From contig JAODBC010000019.1 of assembly GCA_025463765.1 (NCBI GenBank), positions 62,001-126,000 on the forward strand: a DNA stretch of 64,000 bases. Direction: 5' to 3'. Position 1 is the stretch's first letter. Each line of letters opens with the position of its first letter. The notes below the pieces were generated by a model that was not told where the DNA came from, did no database searches, and saw only the letters and a program-made list of their open reading frames with translations. A program made the position numbers and the translations under genes. Positions 30,475 through 39,743 of this stretch are shown one piece after another. Source of the stretch: Subtercola sp. (GTDB taxonomy: Bacteria > Actinomycetota > Actinomycetes > Actinomycetales > Microbacteriaceae).

Positions 30475-33446
30475 GGGGCCGGGATTCGCTGAGGTCGGGA
30501 CTCGGACTCGGACTGGGTCTCGGACTGGGGCTGGGACTGGGACTGGGACTGCGGCGGTGCCTCTGATCGGGGCACCGGCTGAAACGTGGGCACCGGCTGG
30601 CGAGTGGATTCGTCACGCGCCCAGCTTTCTCCCACCCGTGCTCCGGAACCGAGCTGGGGCATCCGCGCACGCACCGCGAACGAGGCGTACACCAGAGTGT
30701 CGGCCCAGTCGCTCGCCGACTTCGTCGATGCCACCAGTTCTTTGAACGTGCTGATGGTGGTGCGTTGTTCGGCTGAGAAGTTGCCGCTGTGGGTGCGACG
30801 CAACACCCCCACCAGAGCCGCGCCGTGGCGCGGTACGCGTACGAGCGCGGGCGATGATGCGACGATCTGCAATTCGGTGCGATCAAAGAGCGAGTCGACG
30901 AAGAGATCGTCGGGTTCGTCGCTCGGAAAGATCTCGAATCGGGAGTGCCCTTCCTGGGTCACCGCGTAGACGCCGGCGCCCCACAGCGCGGTGTCGGTCG
31001 AAGCCAGCCGTTTTCTCGCACGGTAGAAAGCACGAACACTCGCGGTCGCGTCGGTTGTGTCGTAGCGGAATTCAGGTCGGGCGGCGAGCAATCCGCCATT
31101 TGTGAGAAGCCGCAGCACCGTGACGACCGCGTCTTCTTCGACTTCGATGTCAGCGTCGAGGTAGATTCGCGGCCACAGCGTCGCTCGCTCGTCGCCTGCG
31201 TTGAGCGCCGCGGCCTTGGATGCTACGGCCAACTCGATCACGATCACCCCGGCAAACGCGCGGGCACGCTCGGCAGTGTCGTCATCACAGCCGTTGCACA
31301 CCACGATGATTTCGACTATCAGGCCGGCCGCCAGCGATTGCAGATGCGCGAGAGTGCGAGCGATCGAGGCGCTTTCATTGTGCGCTGCGATGATGATGGA
31401 ACCGGGCGGGCAGGTCGCGCCCGAGTTGGAACCCGCGCTGGGGCCGGCGGGTGCGAGCTGAATCACCCGCAGTTCGGCGTGGGGAAGTGTGTTCCAGCGA
31501 GAGCGGCGCACGAGCATCCAGGCCGCGGCGCGCTGATTCGATCGATGCATGCGCAGCAGGGCGGTCAGTAAAACAGCGGCCCGGAACGCCGTGGCGCGCC
31601 GTCTGGAGTGATGGAGTTCGGCGTAACGCACCCGATTCACTGCCATCAGTGCGGTCAGGTTGGAGGGTCCGCGTGACCCCCCGCCGTGGTGCACCATCTG
31701 CGCCGCCGGCTCGAACCAGATGGATGCGCCGAGCTCGCGCGCTCGGCGAAAGTAGTCGGTCTCTTCTGAGTACAAAAAGAAACGTTCGTCCCATTCGCCG
31801 AGCTGGCGAGCGATCTCCGCGTCGATGAGAAGCGCTGCTCCGGTGGCCCATTCGATGGGATGCGGGTGCCGGTAGCTCTCGTCTGAGTGGTCTGTCTCCG
31901 ACATCCAGTTCGGCCGCTCGGTGACATGATCTCCCAATACTGCATCGCTCCAGGTAGCGAGCAGTGTCGGCTCGCGGCGCAGCGACCGATGTGTGTGTCC
32001 GTCTGCGTCGATGAGCAGCGGCACCACGATTCCTGCTCGTGAAGAGCGGAGCCGATCGAGCAGGTGACGTATCGAGCCGGGCTGAACGGTAAGGTCGGGG
32101 TTCAGAATGAGCAGTGCGTCGGCGTCGTTGCACGACCGCACGGCAGCGTTGATGCCGCCCGCGTAGCCGAGGTTGCCCCCCGTCACGACGGTGAGCACGT
32201 CGAAGTGCTGCGTCAGCACGTCGAGGGTCGCGTCAGTCGAACCGTTGTCGGCAACGATCACGCGGATGCGCACGGCTCGCGCTTCGGCTCTGAGACTGGC
32301 GAGTAACGGGCCGATCGTGTCGGCGTTGTTATACGTCACGACGATGGCTTCGACGTCGGCGGGTTCGTCTGGCCCCACGAAGGTGCCGAGGCCAGACGGT
32401 AACAGCTGGTCGTGTGGAGCTCGATCGATGACCAAGAAGGGCTCTGAAGCATCGAGGCCCCGGGGCGCGCTGTGCTGCTGCAACCGAAGGTATGCCATGG
32501 GGCCTTCGACCAGGTAACGCCGGGCGAGCCGGCGGGGCTCGAGCATCAGGCGCCAAGCCCACTCCAGTTTCAGCCGAGAAACGAGCGCTGGTGCGCGGTG
32601 CACAGTGCCGCCCAGAAAATCGACAGCAGCTCCGAAAGCCAGAAGCGCCCGAGCCCCGGTTTGAATCCCGTATTCCTTGATGAAAAGCTCTTGACGCGGT
32701 TTTCCGAGCCCCACGATCAGAAGGTCGATCTCTGAACGGGCGATGTCTTCTGCAAGCTTCTGGCAGAACTCGGGGTCGATGAGCTCTTCTTTGCTCGGCG
32801 ACCACAGCCCTTCGAGACGGAGGGCTGGTCGCTCGGCCGCCAATTGGGCTTTCAGGAGTTCTTGCGCGTGCTGAGAACCACCCAGAACTCCGATGCGAAG
32901 GCCCGCCAGAACCGCCTGGTCGAGAATCGGGCCGACCAGGTCGCTTCCGGCGATGCGGGGCCACTCCCGGCCGGTGAGTTTATGGGCCTGCGTTGCGATC
33001 GGTGCGCCGTCGATCAGGTACAGCCAGTCGAGTTCACGCGCCGAGCAACTGTCGGCCGCTGCACCGGCGTCGGTCACAACGACGGTGTCGGTAGAAATGA
33101 CAGCGTTGGTAGAAATGACAGCATCGGTAGAAATGACAGCGTCGGTCGCCGACACGCTCGACAGATTTCCGGCGGCGGATGGCAGCACAATCACGTGGTT
33201 GTCGAGCACATGCTCCCATCGACCGCCGGTGCCGAAGTGATTGATGTGGTCGACGTTGACCGATACCACCGCCAGCGGCGCACCATCGCTGCTTCGCACC
33301 CGATCGATGATGGCGCTGACAGCCTCGTCTGCTTCCATCAGGTCGACCAGTGCGCCACCGAGAATGACCTGTCTCTGCTCCTCGCCGCTACCGGCATGCC
33401 GGGCGCGCTCGGTGAAGCGTGAATCGGGGGAGAATTCCACACTCAT
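30471..33446 (-). CDS. Three-domain glycosyltransferase fusion (GT26 WecG/TagA - GT2 - GT2)
   Basis: 991 aa from ATG 33446. Residues about 25-325: WecG/TagA/CpsF domain with VVSVNVDHINHF, LIDGAPI and LIVGLGKPRQELFI. Residues about 364-620: GT2 domain with TYNNADTIGP, VADNGSTDATL and LILNPDLTV, resembling rhamnosyl-/WbbL-type transferases. Residues about 682-910: second GT2 domain with IIIAAHNESASI, CNGCDDDTA and YLDADIE. Inside the WecG domain, between HVIVLPS and the LIDGAPI motif, is an insertion of roughly 45 residues containing four copies of DAVIST-type units (residues 102-125). The C-terminus is a Gln/Ser/Pro/Glu tail. Could add three successive sugars to the lipid-linked repeat. Confidence 0.85.
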   Translation of the reverse strand: MSVEFSPDSRFTERARHAGSGEEQRQVILGGALVDLMEADEAVSAIIDRVRSSDGAPLAVVSVNVDHINHFGTGGRWEHVLDNHVIVLPSAAGNLSSVSATDAVISTDAVISTNAVISTDTVVVTDAGAAADSCSARELDWLYLIDGAPIATQAHKLTGREWPRIAGSDLVGPILDQAVLAGLRIGVLGGSQHAQELLKAQLAAERPALRLEGLWSPSKEELIDPEFCQKLAEDIARSEIDLLIVGLGKPRQELFIKEYGIQTGARALLAFGAAVDFLGGTVHRAPALVSRLKLEWAWRLMLEPRRLARRYLVEGPMAYLRLQQHSAPRGLDASEPFLVIDRAPHDQLLPSGLGTFVGPDEPADVEAIVVTYNNADTIGPLLASLRAEARAVRIRVIVADNGSTDATLDVLTQHFDVLTVVTGGNLGYAGGINAAVRSCNDADALLILNPDLTVQPGSIRHLLDRLRSSRAGIVVPLLIDADGHTHRSLRREPTLLATWSDAVLGDHVTERPNWMSETDHSDESYRHPHPIEWATGAALLIDAEIARQLGEWDERFFLYSEETDYFRRARELGASIWFEPAAQMVHHGGGSRGPSNLTALMAVNRVRYAELHHSRRRATAFRAAVLLTALLRMHRSNQRAAAWMLVRRSRWNTLPHAELRVIQLAPAGPSAGSNSGATCPPGSIIIAAHNESASIARTLAHLQSLAAGLIVEIIVVCNGCDDDTAERARAFAGVIVIELAVASKAAALNAGDERATLWPRIYLDADIEVEEDAVVTVLRLLTNGGLLAARPEFRYDTTDATASVRAFYRARKRLASTDTALWGAGVYAVTQEGHSRFEIFPSDEPDDLFVDSLFDRTELQIVASSPALVRVPRHGAALVGVLRRTHSGNFSAEQRTTISTFKELVASTKSASDWADTLVYASFAVRARMPQLGSGARVGESWARDESTRQPVPTFQPVPRSEAPPQSQSQSQPQSETQSESESRPQRIPAP
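33090..33160 (-). repeat. 18-bp in-frame repeat inside the GT26 domain
   Basis: Three near-perfect 18-bp units (plus strand GTAGAAATGACAGCGTCG) and a degenerate fourth encode the STDAVI/STNAVI stretch inserted before the conserved LIDGAPI motif. Confidence 0.85.
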
Positions 33447-34723
33447 GAGACTTGCTCCTTTATATAGAGGTGCGTTGCTGCCGCCCGTGAATCGGGGCCG
33501 GTCGTCGCGGTGAGTATCGCCGTACGCATGATTTCTGCTGCGGGCTGCCAGCCCTGGCTGTGCGGTGGCGTCGAACGGATGCGCGGGCCCCGAATGGGGC
33601 CCGGGTCTGCGTCGAAGCACGCCGCCGTCGCGCCCCACGACTCGACGGCGCTTCCGAGCGCCTCGGCCAGGGCTGCAGGTGTGGCAAGCGCCCACTTCAC
33701 GCCGTCGCCAGGAAGGTCGGCGCGCGCATCGGCTGAGTCGTTGACGACCGGTGTCGCACCACAGGCCAGTAGTTCTTCGGCGACGAGAGAGATGTTCGTG
33801 AATGACAAGGCGAGTCCGGCGATCGACTCGTTGTAGAGCGACGCGAGTTCGCTCGGGGCCAGGGTCGCGTGCTGAATGACCGGAACCGACCATCCGGTGC
33901 TCGGTGTGCCGTACAAGTGGATCGGCTGATCGGGATGTGCAGCGTGAAACAGCTCGAGAGCACGCTTACCGAGCTCGAAACCGCGGCGATCGACAGCAGG
34001 CTTGCAGTAGAAGACGACTCCGCGCCTGCGCGTGCTGGTGTTGGTCAGAGTGTAGGTCGCGGTGTCGCAACCGAACGGTGCGAGATCGTACGGGGCACCG
34101 AGGGTGTCGAGATGGCCGCCCACCATCGTGCCGAGTGCGACCGTGTGAAACCCGAAGCGGTAGCTGTCTTCGGCGAGCGCGAAGAGCGACCCGCGCGGGT
34201 AGAACAGCGGCTCGTAGTCTTGAACGAAATACAGGCGAGGAATGTCGGCAGCGGCACGCTTGGCGACAACATGGGCGGTTTGCCAGGAGCTCGCCACCAC
34301 GGCGTCAACCCCCGAGATGCCGTCGCGGGCGTCTCGAATCGTAACGTCGAGCGTGGGCCACGACTGCCGAATGACGTCAGCGTGGCGCGTGAGGTCGCCG
34401 CCATGGCGATCGTAGAGAAACAGCGTCGACGAATGACCGTTGGCGGCCATCCATTCGACCATGCGAAAGAGCGTGGTGTGCCCGCCGGAGCCCCGGGCCG
34501 GGGGTGCACAGACCCATCCGACCGAAACGGGGGCTGACGAAGCGGCGCGCCTGGTGGCGCGCGGTCGCGGCATCAGCCGGGAGTCCGCGATGTCGTCATC
34601 GAGTAGCGGAAATTCCAGCGATGCGACGTCGACCCGTTCAGCCAGTCGGCGAACGGCACGGCGAGAGAGGTCTCTGAAACCGTCGCGCCGGAGCCGACGC
34701 CAGACCTCGGCCGGCGCGGTCAT
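33443..34723 (-). CDS. Glycosyltransferase, WsaF/rhamnosyltransferase-like
   Basis: 426 aa GT-B protein. The N-terminal domain has GSGGHTTLFRMVEWMAANGH and YFVQDYEPLFYPRGSLF, and the C-terminal domain has GLALSFTNISLVAEELLACG, all reminiscent of the S-layer glycan rhamnosyltransferase WsaF. The likely donor is a dTDP- or UDP-sugar, but rhamnose synthesis genes are not in this window. ATG 34723 overlaps the preceding stop and its own stop overlaps the next start (both ATGA). Confidence 0.82.
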   Translation of the reverse strand: MTAPAEVWRRLRRDGFRDLSRRAVRRLAERVDVASLEFPLLDDDIADSRLMPRPRATRRAASSAPVSVGWVCAPPARGSGGHTTLFRMVEWMAANGHSSTLFLYDRHGGDLTRHADVIRQSWPTLDVTIRDARDGISGVDAVVASSWQTAHVVAKRAAADIPRLYFVQDYEPLFYPRGSLFALAEDSYRFGFHTVALGTMVGGHLDTLGAPYDLAPFGCDTATYTLTNTSTRRRGVVFYCKPAVDRRGFELGKRALELFHAAHPDQPIHLYGTPSTGWSVPVIQHATLAPSELASLYNESIAGLALSFTNISLVAEELLACGATPVVNDSADARADLPGDGVKWALATPAALAEALGSAVESWGATAACFDADPGPIRGPRIRSTPPHSQGWQPAAEIMRTAILTATTGPDSRAAATHLYIKEQVS

Positions 34724-35922
34724 TCGAAGACCCCGTCACGATGCCAGCGGCGCCAGCTTCGATCGCTCTGCAGTCGCCTCGAGATGCGTTGCATGAGAAA
34801 GCGCGGGCGAGTCTGGGTGTTCTGCCCGGCGAGCCGGAGCCGGGCTTCCAGCGCCGGCCATTTTTCGAGATCTTCGATGCGCGTCGCGAAGGGATGCCTG
34901 TCGGCGTCGTCGTGAGAGGTTCTGAAATTCACCTCTCGAGAATTCAGGCGCACAATCATCTGGCGTGCGAATGCGACGAACTGCTCGATTTCTTCGTCGG
35001 TCGCCGTATTGCTGTCGAGCCGCTGACTGGCCTTGGCCAGAGCGCCATTCGCCAGCGCCGTGTCTGCCAGCGCCGCGAGCTCTGCGCTGTCGGGCAGAGA
35101 ACCCGCGCTCCCTGCGAAGAGCGTGTCGAAGACGTCTCGCCGAGTCTTCAGGTCATCGAGCAAAGGGTCCAGGTCAGCCGTCATGCTCGCATCGTGCTCC
35201 CGGTGCCAGGCCTGGTCTGCACCGTGCAGGTAGGCGACATCAGAGAACGCTGAGATGCGCAGCCACATCTCCATATCGTGTGCGTGGGCGAGGTTCTGCT
35301 GGCCCCCGACCACATCGACCACCGATCGCCGCATGAGTACCTCTGGCGAGGTGATCACGTTCACGCCGGTGCGGCAGCGGTCAGTCAGCCAGTCGTGGCC
35401 GGCCCAGACGCTCCAGGCGGTGGGGGTGGTGCGCGGTTGCGGCAGCTGATCGGCGTGATCGTCGTCGCTGTCAAAGTGCAATGGATGCCCGTATACGAGC
35501 CCGACCTCAGGAAAGGCACGGGCGAGATCGGTCGACCGCACGAGCGAACCGGGTGTCAGCAGGTCGTCAGCGTCGAGTCTCACCACGAACTCGCCTGTGG
35601 CCACAGCCAATCCGTGGTTGAAGGCCTGCACTGCCCCGCGGTTGAAGTGGTGTTCCAGTACTTGTACTCGGCGGTCGCCCGCTTCGAGTTCGCGTGCGAT
35701 CAGCAGGCTGTCGTCAGAAGAGGCGTCATCGACGATGATGACGTCGACCGTGACGCCGACTTGGTCGAGGGCGCTGCCGACACTCTGCAGAAGAAATCGG
35801 CCGTAGTTGTAACACGTGACGATCACCGACACCGTCGGCGCCGATGGCTTCTCGACGCTGTACGGTACAAACCGCTGTGCGCGGTGTCTTTGCGCCACCC
35901 GTGGGGCGCTGTTGATGCTCAT
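34720..35922 (-). CDS. Family 2 glycosyltransferase
   Basis: 400 aa. The GT-A fold is shown by VSVIVTCYNYGRFL (residue 31 on), VDVIIVDDASSDDS, and the metal-binding RLDADDL. C-terminal half is helical and ends in a basic Arg/Trp tail (RSWRRWHRDGVFE), also found in the GT2 at 38640-39743, to which it is clearly paralogous (YNYG/YNYA, YGHPL/YGFAL, WSVWAG/WSVWSG). Probably membrane-associated through the basic tail. Confidence 0.88.
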   Translation of the reverse strand: MSINSAPRVAQRHRAQRFVPYSVEKPSAPTVSVIVTCYNYGRFLLQSVGSALDQVGVTVDVIIVDDASSDDSLLIARELEAGDRRVQVLEHHFNRGAVQAFNHGLAVATGEFVVRLDADDLLTPGSLVRSTDLARAFPEVGLVYGHPLHFDSDDDHADQLPQPRTTPTAWSVWAGHDWLTDRCRTGVNVITSPEVLMRRSVVDVVGGQQNLAHAHDMEMWLRISAFSDVAYLHGADQAWHREHDASMTADLDPLLDDLKTRRDVFDTLFAGSAGSLPDSAELAALADTALANGALAKASQRLDSNTATDEEIEQFVAFARQMIVRLNSREVNFRTSHDDADRHPFATRIEDLEKWPALEARLRLAGQNTQTRPRFLMQRISRRLQSDRSWRRWHRDGVFE

Positions 35923-37058
35923 CGAAGAGCCTCCTTCTTCATCGTGGTGGTTGACGAGAGCGCCTCGCTGAGACCGTCGACAACACGGGTCTGCTGCTGC
36001 GGGGTGATGCCGGGAAAGATCGGCAGCGAAAGAATTTCTGCGCTCTGCTGCTCTGACCGCGGCAGAACGCGCGGCATGCCTTGTTCAGGGAGAAAGGGCT
36101 CGAGCAGATGCACGGGCCTCGGGTAATGGATGGCCGTAGCGATGCCATTGGCGGTCAGCTGTTCGTGCACCTCGTCGCGGTTCGGAACGCGAACGACGTA
36201 GAGGTGATAGACGTGTTCGTTGCCCGGCAGCGTCAGCGGGGTCGTGACGTCGGCAACGTCTGTCAGCAACGCGTCGTACAGTGCTGCCGCGACTCGACGC
36301 TCTTCGTTCCAGTCATCGAGAACCGCCAGTTTCGCGTTGAGTACGACCGCCTGAAGGCCGTCGAGGCGTGAGTTCAAGCCGAGCATCCGGTGCTCGTAGC
36401 GTGCGGTTCCACCGTGGTTTCGCAAATCGCGGGTGTTCTTTGCCAAGTCGGCGCGCGGCGTCATCACTGCACCGGCGTCGCCGTAGGCGCCGAGGTTCTT
36501 GCCCGGGTAGAAACTGGTCGCTGCGATGTCCCCGAGGGAGCCGGCTCTGGCCCCGAACCGACGCGCTCCTTGCGCCTGCGCCGCATCTTCGAGCAGCAGA
36601 ACCTCGGGCCCGACGATGCGGCGAATCTCTTCCATCGGAGCACACTGGCCGTAAAGATGCACACCAATGACAGCCGCCGTGCGCTCACTCAGAACTCGCG
36701 GCAGGTCGTCGACGTCGAGCAAGAAGTGGTCGTCGCAATCGGCAAAGACCACCGAGGCGCCGGAGCGCACAACTGCTTCGGCTGTGGCGACGAAAGTGTT
36801 CGCGGGAACGATGACCTCGTCACCCTTGCCGATTCCCGCCGATCGCAGGGCGAGCTCGATGGCATCGGTGCCGTTGGCCACGCCGATCACGTGGTCGACC
36901 TCGCAGTATCGAGCGAAGGCGCGCTCGAAGGTCTCGACCTCAGGGCCGAGAATGAACGAAGAATCAGCCAGTACGCGGTCGAACCCGGCCCGTACTTCGG
37001 CTTCGATTCTGAGGTGCGCGAGGTGCAGGTCGGCAGAAGGAACGCCCGGATCAGTCAT
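35919..37058 (-). CDS. DegT/DnrJ/EryC1 sugar aminotransferase (3-keto type)
   Basis: 379 aa PLP-dependent enzyme of the sugar aminotransferase family. PLP-lysine motif TSFYPGKNLGAYGDAG with Lys187; GTDAIELALRSAGIG near 63; EDAAQAQGA near 157. This type resembles FdtB/WlbC-like enzymes that aminate a 3-keto nucleotide sugar, consistent with the WlbB-type acetyltransferase at the end of the locus. ATG 37058 overlaps the flippase gene by 8 bp, and its stop overlaps the next GT2 start. Confidence 0.88.
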   Translation of the reverse strand: MTDPGVPSADLHLAHLRIEAEVRAGFDRVLADSSFILGPEVETFERAFARYCEVDHVIGVANGTDAIELALRSAGIGKGDEVIVPANTFVATAEAVVRSGASVVFADCDDHFLLDVDDLPRVLSERTAAVIGVHLYGQCAPMEEIRRIVGPEVLLLEDAAQAQGARRFGARAGSLGDIAATSFYPGKNLGAYGDAGAVMTPRADLAKNTRDLRNHGGTARYEHRMLGLNSRLDGLQAVVLNAKLAVLDDWNEERRVAAALYDALLTDVADVTTPLTLPGNEHVYHLYVVRVPNRDEVHEQLTANGIATAIHYPRPVHLLEPFLPEQGMPRVLPRSEQQSAEILSLPIFPGITPQQQTRVVDGLSEALSSTTTMKKEALR

Positions 37059-38643
37059 GGTCTACTCCGTGTTGTGTGAGGGTGGATGTGGATGTGGAGG
37101 TGGAGGTGGAGGTGGCGAGTTCGTCGTGCGTGGGTTCGTCGCGGTGTGTGAGGTCGTCGATGACGTCGTCGTGCGAAGCAGAGAGCGCGACAAGGTTCGA
37201 ACGCATCCACCGGTACAGCAGGGCACCGTAAATGGCCAAGGCGGCAGCCGATCCGGTGGCCAGCGCGAGCCAGTCGTTGCTGATCGCTTGGGCAGCGACC
37301 ATCGCGGCGGCGGCAGCGGGAACGGCGGCGGCAAGCGGCGGCCAGGCGGCTCGTGCGAGAGCGGCCAGCGAACATCCTGCTGCCCGCAGCGCGATCAGAT
37401 ACGCCGGCATGACGATGACCAATGACACGGCGACGTGCGCCCAGGCCGCGCCTTGGTAGCCCCACCACGTCACCGCGGGCACCAGCGTCAGCAGCAGGGC
37501 CGCGAACCACACGGCCTGAATGACCATCACCCGGCCGGAATGCCCGAGTGCCAGAAGGTACGAGGCGAAGAGGTCGAAGACGACCCGGATCGATCCGAGA
37601 ATTCCGAGCCCGACCAGCGCAGCCGCAGCCGGGGCCCACTTCTGGCCGTACAGAACCTGGATCACCGGAACCGCGAGCACAGCGAGCAGCCCCCCGAGCG
37701 GCAGGGCGAGGGCCCACGTCACCGCGAAGGCACGCACCAGCCCCTGCCTACTGTTGCGACGAGCGAACGCAGGAAGAGCAACAGAACGAACAACCTGCCC
37801 GAGAGCCGTCATCGGCCAGGTCGAGATGTTGAAGGCCAGAACGTAATAGCCCAGCGAGATCGGGTCGGTCAACAAAGCGATGACGATCTTGTCTGAACCG
37901 AGAACCGCCCACGAGAGCACATTCGCTCCCGCAACGGGCAGACCGAAGCGCAACACCGACGCGGCGAGTGACCGATCGAATCCGAACCGGGGGCGTACGC
38001 CCGAGAGCGCGTACTGCAGCACTAGCGTGCAGAGCTGCGCAACCACCCTGCCGATGGCGAGCGAGAGTACGCCCCAGCCGAGCGCGAGCAGCACGAGCGT
38101 CACCGTGGTACTGACAGCGAAGTCGACAACGGCGATCACGAACAGCCTGCGTTGATCGAACCGCCGCTGCAGGGCGGCGAACGGAACCGCTCCCGCACCG
38201 CCGAGCAACAGCGTGATTGAGAGAATGGCGAGAATGGGAGCCGAATCGGGGCTTCCGAGGCTGCTCGCGAGCGTCGCTGAGCCTAGAAGCATCGTCGTCA
38301 TCAGAACGGCGCCCACGGCGAGCCCGAGGGATGCGACGGTCGGTGCCCGTGCCGCGAAATCTTTAGAGCGAATCAAGTCGGCGCTGAGCCCGAAGTCTGC
38401 CAGGGTCGCGACGATGGCCTGCACGCTCAGCGCGACGGCGTACACGCCGAACTGCTGCGGGGTCAGAATACGAGCCAGCAGAATGCCCAGTGCCAGCCCG
38501 CCGAGACGCAGCACCACGTTGTTCATCGCTGACCACACCAGTCCTGAACGAACGCGCGCGCCGAGAACGGTCGCGTTCTCGGTGATGCCGGGCAGCGTTG
38601 GCTGCAGCGCAGCAACCCCCGCGGTCACGTCGGGGCGGCTCAT
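37051..38643 (-). CDS. Wzx-type polysaccharide flippase (MOP superfamily)
   Basis: 530 aa from ATG 38643, with about 14 membrane segments starting at GLALGILLARILTPQQFGVY, the typical beginning of the polysaccharide synthesis/transport family. It moves the undecaprenyl-linked repeat unit across the membrane. The C-terminal cytoplasmic tail ends in a (TS)n low-complexity stretch, encoded by a 6-bp repeat at about 37081-37118, just before the 8-bp overlap with the aminotransferase start. Confidence 0.88.
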   Translation of the reverse strand: MSRPDVTAGVAALQPTLPGITENATVLGARVRSGLVWSAMNNVVLRLGGLALGILLARILTPQQFGVYAVALSVQAIVATLADFGLSADLIRSKDFAARAPTVASLGLAVGAVLMTTMLLGSATLASSLGSPDSAPILAILSITLLLGGAGAVPFAALQRRFDQRRLFVIAVVDFAVSTTVTLVLLALGWGVLSLAIGRVVAQLCTLVLQYALSGVRPRFGFDRSLAASVLRFGLPVAGANVLSWAVLGSDKIVIALLTDPISLGYYVLAFNISTWPMTALGQVVRSVALPAFARRNSRQGLVRAFAVTWALALPLGGLLAVLAVPVIQVLYGQKWAPAAAALVGLGILGSIRVVFDLFASYLLALGHSGRVMVIQAVWFAALLLTLVPAVTWWGYQGAAWAHVAVSLVIVMPAYLIALRAAGCSLAALARAAWPPLAAAVPAAAAAMVAAQAISNDWLALATGSAAALAIYGALLYRWMRSNLVALSASHDDVIDDLTHRDEPTHDELATSTSTSTSTSTLTQHGVDHD

Positions 38644-39743
38644 GTGCCGTACCTGCGCCAACGACGCCAGCGCACAATGCTTCTCACGCGCTCTGTGCGC
38701 AATTCGGCGTAGCCGACGAGAGGATGCACGTGGGAGCGCCGCCTCGAAAGATACGTCTTCCAGCTGCGGCTGTCGACAATGCCCGGGTCGGTGGCCTTCG
38801 CGAACTGCGCGTACTCGGCTGCTGAGATTCGGTCGGTCATGCTTGTGCCATCGACGCTGCCGGGCTCTCGATCGGCTGGCGCTGAGAGCAGCGCGATCGC
38901 CCGCCGCAGCCCTTCTCGCGCGAGAGCGCGCTTGGCGATTCCGAGCCGGGCGTCGTCAGCGCTGCCCGAAGCGCCGAAGAAACGGGTGAACGTATCGGTG
39001 CGCGAATTCAGTTCGCGAAGACCCCCGCCCAGAGTGGTGAGATGCATGTTCTCGCCGTGAACTCGGTAGTAGCCCTGAACACGCCCGTTCACGCGGCCTA
39101 TGTCGCCGGCGGCCGCGGCACGCATCCAGAGCATCATGTCTGCGCTCTGAGGCAGTTCGGCATCGTAGAACCCGGTCTGATGCAGAACCGATCGGCGCAT
39201 GATCGCTTCGGGATTGATGATGGTATTGCTGCCGCGCTCGCACATCCGGGTGATCCAGTCAGAGCCGCTCCAGACAGACCAGCTCTCGACTCGCGAGCCC
39301 GCAGCGATGCTTTCGTTCACCGGAGGCATGCCCGTGAATGTCAGGGCGAACCCGTAAACCAGCCCCACGTTCGGGTGGTTCTCCATCAGTCGAGCGGCTC
39401 GGCCGAGGCATCCTTCGGGCAGCAGGTCATCGGCTGAGAGCAGAACGACATAGTCTCCCGCCGCGCGCGCCAGGCCGTCGTTGTACGTGGCGATGTGCCC
39501 GGCGTTGATTTCGTGCGCCACAACAGTGATGCGGGCATCCGCAGCAGCCAGGCTCTGGGCGAGATTCACACTGTCATCGGTCGAAGCGTCGTCGACGATG
39601 ATGATCTCGACCTCGACGCCCTCTTGGTTGGCTGCACTTTCGACCGCGCCGGCCAGGTACTGCGCGTAGTTGTAGGTCGGAATGACGACCGTGACCGTGG
39701 GCAGGCGGCCCTCGGGCAGCTGCTGCACTCGCACGCGGGTCAC
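38640..39743 (-). CDS. Family 2 glycosyltransferase
   Basis: 367 aa from GTG 39743 overlapping the acyltransferase stop (GTGA). VTVVIPTYNYAQYLAG, EIIIVDDASTDDS and LLSADDLLPEG define the GT-A domain; the usual DxD is S-A-D-D here. Paralogue of the GT2 at 34720-35922, with the same helical C-terminal half and basic Arg/Trp tail (VRWRRWRRYGT). The duplication suggests two related linkages in the repeat unit. Confidence 0.88.
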   Translation of the reverse strand: MTRVRVQQLPEGRLPTVTVVIPTYNYAQYLAGAVESAANQEGVEVEIIIVDDASTDDSVNLAQSLAAADARITVVAHEINAGHIATYNDGLARAAGDYVVLLSADDLLPEGCLGRAARLMENHPNVGLVYGFALTFTGMPPVNESIAAGSRVESWSVWSGSDWITRMCERGSNTIINPEAIMRRSVLHQTGFYDAELPQSADMMLWMRAAAAGDIGRVNGRVQGYYRVHGENMHLTTLGGGLRELNSRTDTFTRFFGASGSADDARLGIAKRALAREGLRRAIALLSAPADREPGSVDGTSMTDRISAAEYAQFAKATDPGIVDSRSWKTYLSRRRSHVHPLVGYAELRTERVRSIVRWRRWRRYGT

